The translations under genes were made by a program, and so were the position numbers. A stretch of DNA of 64,000 nt from Lucifuga dentata (lineage: Eukaryota > Chordata > Actinopteri > Ophidiiformes > Bythitidae), in the NCBI GenBank assembly GCA_014773175.1, contig VXCM01000790.1:172976-236975 (forward strand), in the 5' to 3' direction. Shown here piece after piece: positions 1-64,000 of this stretch (the first letter of the stretch is position 1; each line of letters opens with the position of its first letter). The notes under the pieces are model-generated. The model ran no database searches and had not been told where the DNA came from. It was given only the letters and a program-made list of their open reading frames with translations.

Positions 1-446
1 ACTGTCGTGTCATCTGAAAACTTGATATGGTTTGATCTGTGCTGTGCTGTGCAGTTGTGGGTTGGCAGAGAAAGCAGCATTGGGCTGAGTAGTGGTGCAT
101 TTAAGTGCCGTAGTGAAGAACTGACAACAGGAAGAATTTTCAGATCACTCTGTGCTTTTTATTGCACTTAAATGCTAAACTTATGTAACTTCAAAAAAAA
201 ACCCTGAATACACGTCTTGTTGGTGATGATGGATTACCTATCCCAAGAACGTTTCAAGTATCAACAAGTTGATTTTAATAGCGTACTAGAATGAACTGAA
301 ACCAACGGTCTTCTGGAAGGTAGGAAAAAAAAAATGTTTAATTCACTGTTCCAGTAGTATCTTTTGGGAAATGATTGTCAGTAGTGTTACGTGTATGAAA
401 ATTGAATACATTAGGCTCAAACATGTAAAATGGCCAGTATAGTCCT
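1..446 (-). mobile_element. TTAA-target MITE, type B, truncated copy
   Basis: The right part matches the other type B copies in this window (25094, 45135) and ends with the family terminus AGTCCT followed by TTAA at 447-450. The left end is missing or lies at the window edge; recognisable homology begins around position 130. Orientation is opposite to the 25094 copy. Confidence 0.7.
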
Positions 447-869
447 TTAAGAGACAAAAACAGTAACAGCATTTAGAAACGCGACTTGTTATATTTCAGT
501 GCCTTGACATTATCCCTAATTCAAATATAGCATTTATAACCATGGATGAAATAGAAAACTTAAAAAGTGGTAATCTGTCTTTTCTTTTCGTAAGTGTGTG
601 AATGTGACTCTTGGATGAGATCAGCTGTGATGATCCTGAGGAGGCAGCCTGCAGGATGATGCAGCAGCAGCAGGGTGACAAAAGACACTTTAATGATCTC
701 CTTGGGTGTGAAGTCACCAGCTGCTCACCCACCTTTCTGCTACCCGTGGGTTATAAAGTCTCTGGCAAGGTTCTATAAACAGTAACTGACAGCTGAGACT
801 TGAGTGATGAAAGCATCTCAGTTAGGGTCAAAGTTCACACAAACTGTCATTTTTTTGGGGGGGGGGGGG

Positions 870-870
870 N
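870..870. other. assembly gap (single N) beside exon a acceptor
   Basis: A 13-base G run, one N and about 20 T lie directly in front of the splice acceptor of exon a. The pyrimidine tract may be misrepresented in this assembly. Confidence 0.85.
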
Positions 871-894
871 TTTTTTTTTTTTTTTTTTTCCCAG

Positions 895-61548
<60,654 letters not shown>

Positions 61549-61592
61549 CCTGCAACTGCTGTACAGAACCAAAGAGACTGGTTGAGTTTAGA

Positions 61593-61624
<32 letters not shown>

Positions 61625-62645
61625 CGCGTGTGTGTAATCAACCCCTTCAAGCATTTAGAGTTTCGGCGTACTTCCCTGTGACGACTAACTTGATAGACTG
61701 ATCATACTCCAGCCGCTGCATAAAGTGCCATTGCATTTTCTAAAGTAGAGAGAAGTAAGTGGGGATACACACTGATAACGTGTGAAAAACAGGAATAAAA
61801 CAGTTGAATCTTTGACTCCAGCTGGGACCAGACTTACAGCTGCTTTGAATCCTTGAATCAAACATCCAGTAATATTCAACAGTGTGGTGCTTTGAGAAAT
61901 AAGCTTGAGTTATTGACGTCTCATCTGCCGTCACTCCATTGAGTTTCATCAGCCTGTTTTAGTTTCCAAGGGAAGGAAACTTGTCTTTGCTGAATAAAAG
62001 GCTCACATCTGTAACACTGTACATGGTGCTACTCCCTCAATGTGCATGCATGATGGAACTCAGTCCAGTTACTGCCTGTGAGGTCAGACCTTTATTTCCT
62101 ATTTGGAAATGTATGCGGTGTGTTTACATCAACAATCGGCAAATCATTTTGTTTGAGAACTTATAAGAAACTGATTTGCTTTTAGAAACATTTAGAATAC
62201 GGATCATTATTTGTTCCAGTCAAACTTTTCACCCATGTTTAGCATTTTTATTGACACTTAAAAAGAACCATAATACCCAGTGAAAGGGATTTTATAATGA
62301 TAAAAGTGTGATCATTTCTTGTGTCAGATGCCCAAATATAAATACCATCCAGCAACGCCAGTATCAATAGATATGAAAACAAATATGTTGTCAAAACTGG
62401 AACACAATACAGTGATTCTAAGTCAATACACAGTGATTCCATGTATGCTCAGTGATTTAATCCAGTTAACCATATTTTATTTAGAAGTTTAATCATGCTC
62501 TTACTTTGCACAAAGTTGAAAGTATATCTTGTATTTATTATACAGACCAACAGCCTGAACATCATCTACAACCAGTGGCTGAAACCTCCTGAACATTCAG
62601 ACAGATGATCAACATGAATAATAAAATGTTTGTGATGTTTCTGGA
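61549..62645 (+). other. oca2: oca2 3' UTR (3' limit inferred)
   Basis: Follows the stop directly. AATAAA occurs at 61794-61799, 61993-61998 and 62620-62625; the last is followed by a GT-rich stretch (TGTTTGTGATGTTTCTGG), so I favour it as the main site. A TG/CG repeat lies at about 61594-61634. Confidence 0.5.
62620..62625 (+). promoter_or_regulatory. oca2: candidate polyadenylation signal AATAAA
   Basis: AATAAA with a GT-rich downstream element within 25 bases; the best of three candidates after the stop. Confidence 0.5.
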
Positions 62646-63171
62646 TTTCATTTGCCTCAGTTTGTTTTTGTTACTCTTCAGTAATATCTTATACTGGCTT
62701 GCTTTATCAGTGCTTGCCTTATCAATCTATAAACTTAAAGGAATAATCCACCATGAACACTTAATCACTAAATGGAAGAAAAATTCATACTCAATTATAC
62801 TTTCTGAGGGTTGATGTATGTATGAAATCACCAAAGTAAAGATGACAGGCTGGATGGTGGATACAAGACTGAAGTTAATTACAACACCATCACAAAATAA
62901 CAGATCATCACATATTGATGCATCAGTGGGCAGATTTCTCTTTCGTGTGGAAAGGTTTTGACACAGCGTTTCCTCGGATGTAGCGGCGTTCTCTTCTGTA
63001 TCAACAATTCAGAGACAGTGAAACCCACTTATGTGTCTTATCAGGTTTTACTTTAGGACCCACAAGCACAACTAGAGACAGAAGGTAAATGCAAAGTCTT
63101 TACTGGACATTGGCACAATTCATACAAAGTGATCAAAAATATGTTAGAGGAGCGGGAGCATATCTATGCTC

Positions 63172-63319
63172 CCAGGTTCCTATGTTCCCCAGTTCAGTTT
63201 TCTGTTTACACACATTGTGTGTGAACAGAATAACCCTAACCCAAGCCTTAACCCATATTGTTCTCTATTGTGCTAGATAGAGCTAGGGAACATAGAACGC
63301 TTGGAACATAGGAATGACC
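63172..63319. mobile_element. short MITE-like inverted repeat element
   Basis: CCAGGTTCCTATGTTCC on the left and GGAACATAGGAATGACC on the right are inverted. An inner GGGAACATAGAACG copy and 'ataaccctaaccc' lie between. About 148 bp. Confidence 0.5.
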
Positions 63320-63344
63320 CCAGAGGAGCAGGCAGAAAGCTTAA

Positions 63345-63688
63345 AGGACCATACTGTGCAGTAATGCATATTTGAGCCCAATATATTCAACCCACATGTA
63401 TGTTACGTTTACTGACAACCAATTTCCAAAACATAAAACTGTATTTTAGTTTTCCTGTTAGTTTGCTAAATCCCCAGATCTTTCAAAATCAAATGTTCAG
63501 GTGACACACCCACTTTAAACTTAAATGTTTCGCCTTCTAACGCATTTTCATTTTAATTTCTCAGTAAAAGCTGTCTTCTGCTGGGACTACGGTATGTTTC
63601 CTGACAGAGAAATACATCATCTTCCATGTAGCTCCATGTTGGATTGGTTAAATAAAGTTACTTCGACAAAAAACCTAACAGACATAAT
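63345..63688 (-). mobile_element. TTAA-target MITE, type A, cut by another repeat
   Basis: TTAA (63341-63344) then AGGACCATACTG. The type A order is followed through 'ggttaaataaagttacttcgacaaaaaac' to 'cagacataatc', where another repeat begins. Confidence 0.75.
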
Positions 63689-64000
63689 CAGGGCTGCCAA
63701 CTCTCACGCATTGAGCGTGAAACTCACGCAAACGGCTGACTTCATACGCTCTCACGCCTGACATCTGATTTCTCACGCTCGGAAAACATCCGTTTAACTT
63801 CGTACGTCTTCGGCTTCTCTCTCTGCTCCTCCCACTTTTTTTATGGATTTGAGCGCCTCGCGCCAGCACGACTCGTTGCCATAGTGATTAAGTTTCACTA
63901 AAAACAGTTACGGCACCAATGGAGAGACTGCGGTAGTAGAACGGATTGGAAGGTATAGTGTTTTTAAGTGATTATTATAAATAGTTCAGCTAGTCGGACT
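63689..64000 (+). repeat. repeat with CAGGGCTGCCAAC end and CACGC motifs, runs off window
   Basis: Begins CAGGGCTGCCAACTCTCACG and has five CACGC/GCGTG words in its first 100 bases. The end is beyond the window. The family is uncertain; hAT-like by its terminus. Confidence 0.4.

Overview
This window is intronic-plus-exonic DNA of a vertebrate, almost certainly a ray-finned fish. The interspersed repeats (Tc1/mariner, hAT and TTAA-target MITEs, an 'ATGG-tailed' SINE-like repeat, non-LTR LINE ends, long GT/CT microsatellites) are typical of teleosts, and the only gene encodes a protein very close to tetrapod OCA2. It is a draft assembly: there are sixteen single N bases and one run of 24 N, mostly inside homopolymers or inside perfect 62-67 bp duplications.

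The whole window is one gene on the + strand: oca2 (P protein, the melanosomal 12-TM transporter/anion channel of the SLC13/ArsB-NhaD 'ion transporter' superfamily, needed for melanosome pH and melanin synthesis). I can place 22 coding exons between 895 and 61548, all with GT-AG introns and compatible phases. Joined, they give 763 residues plus a stop. This corresponds to human OCA2 from about residue 76 to the end, so only the first coding exon (start ATG) lies upstream of the window. The gene looks intact: acidic dileucine sorting signal, luminal N-glycosylation sequons and both copies of the transporter signature (DN...TT / GG...G..PN and DN...T / GGNGT...G..AN) are present.

Region by region: 1-5.6 kb holds the cytoplasmic N-terminus, first TM and luminal loop (exons at 895-5638). 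5.6-16.7 kb holds the first transport repeat (exons 5485-16678). 16.7-27.3 kb holds the central TM and the cytoplasmic loop. An 8.7 kb intron then leads to 36-49 kb, which carries the second transport repeat. A 12.5 kb intron leads to the last exon (61461-61548), followed by a 3' UTR with several AATAAA signals.

The introns are packed with mobile elements. The most striking are three families of short TTAA-target elements with AGG...CCT ends, often nested: one in another of the same kind, a Tc1-type MITE in one, a hAT MITE in another. There is also a dead full-length Tc1 element (42121-43745), several hAT-type elements with recognisable 8-bp target duplications, a probable solo LTR, and LINE 3' fragments. 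Two back-to-back, nearly perfect palindromes 90 bp apart (40613-40753), just upstream of an exon, are not explained by any element I recognise. I saw no tRNA, rRNA, CRISPR or second protein-coding gene.
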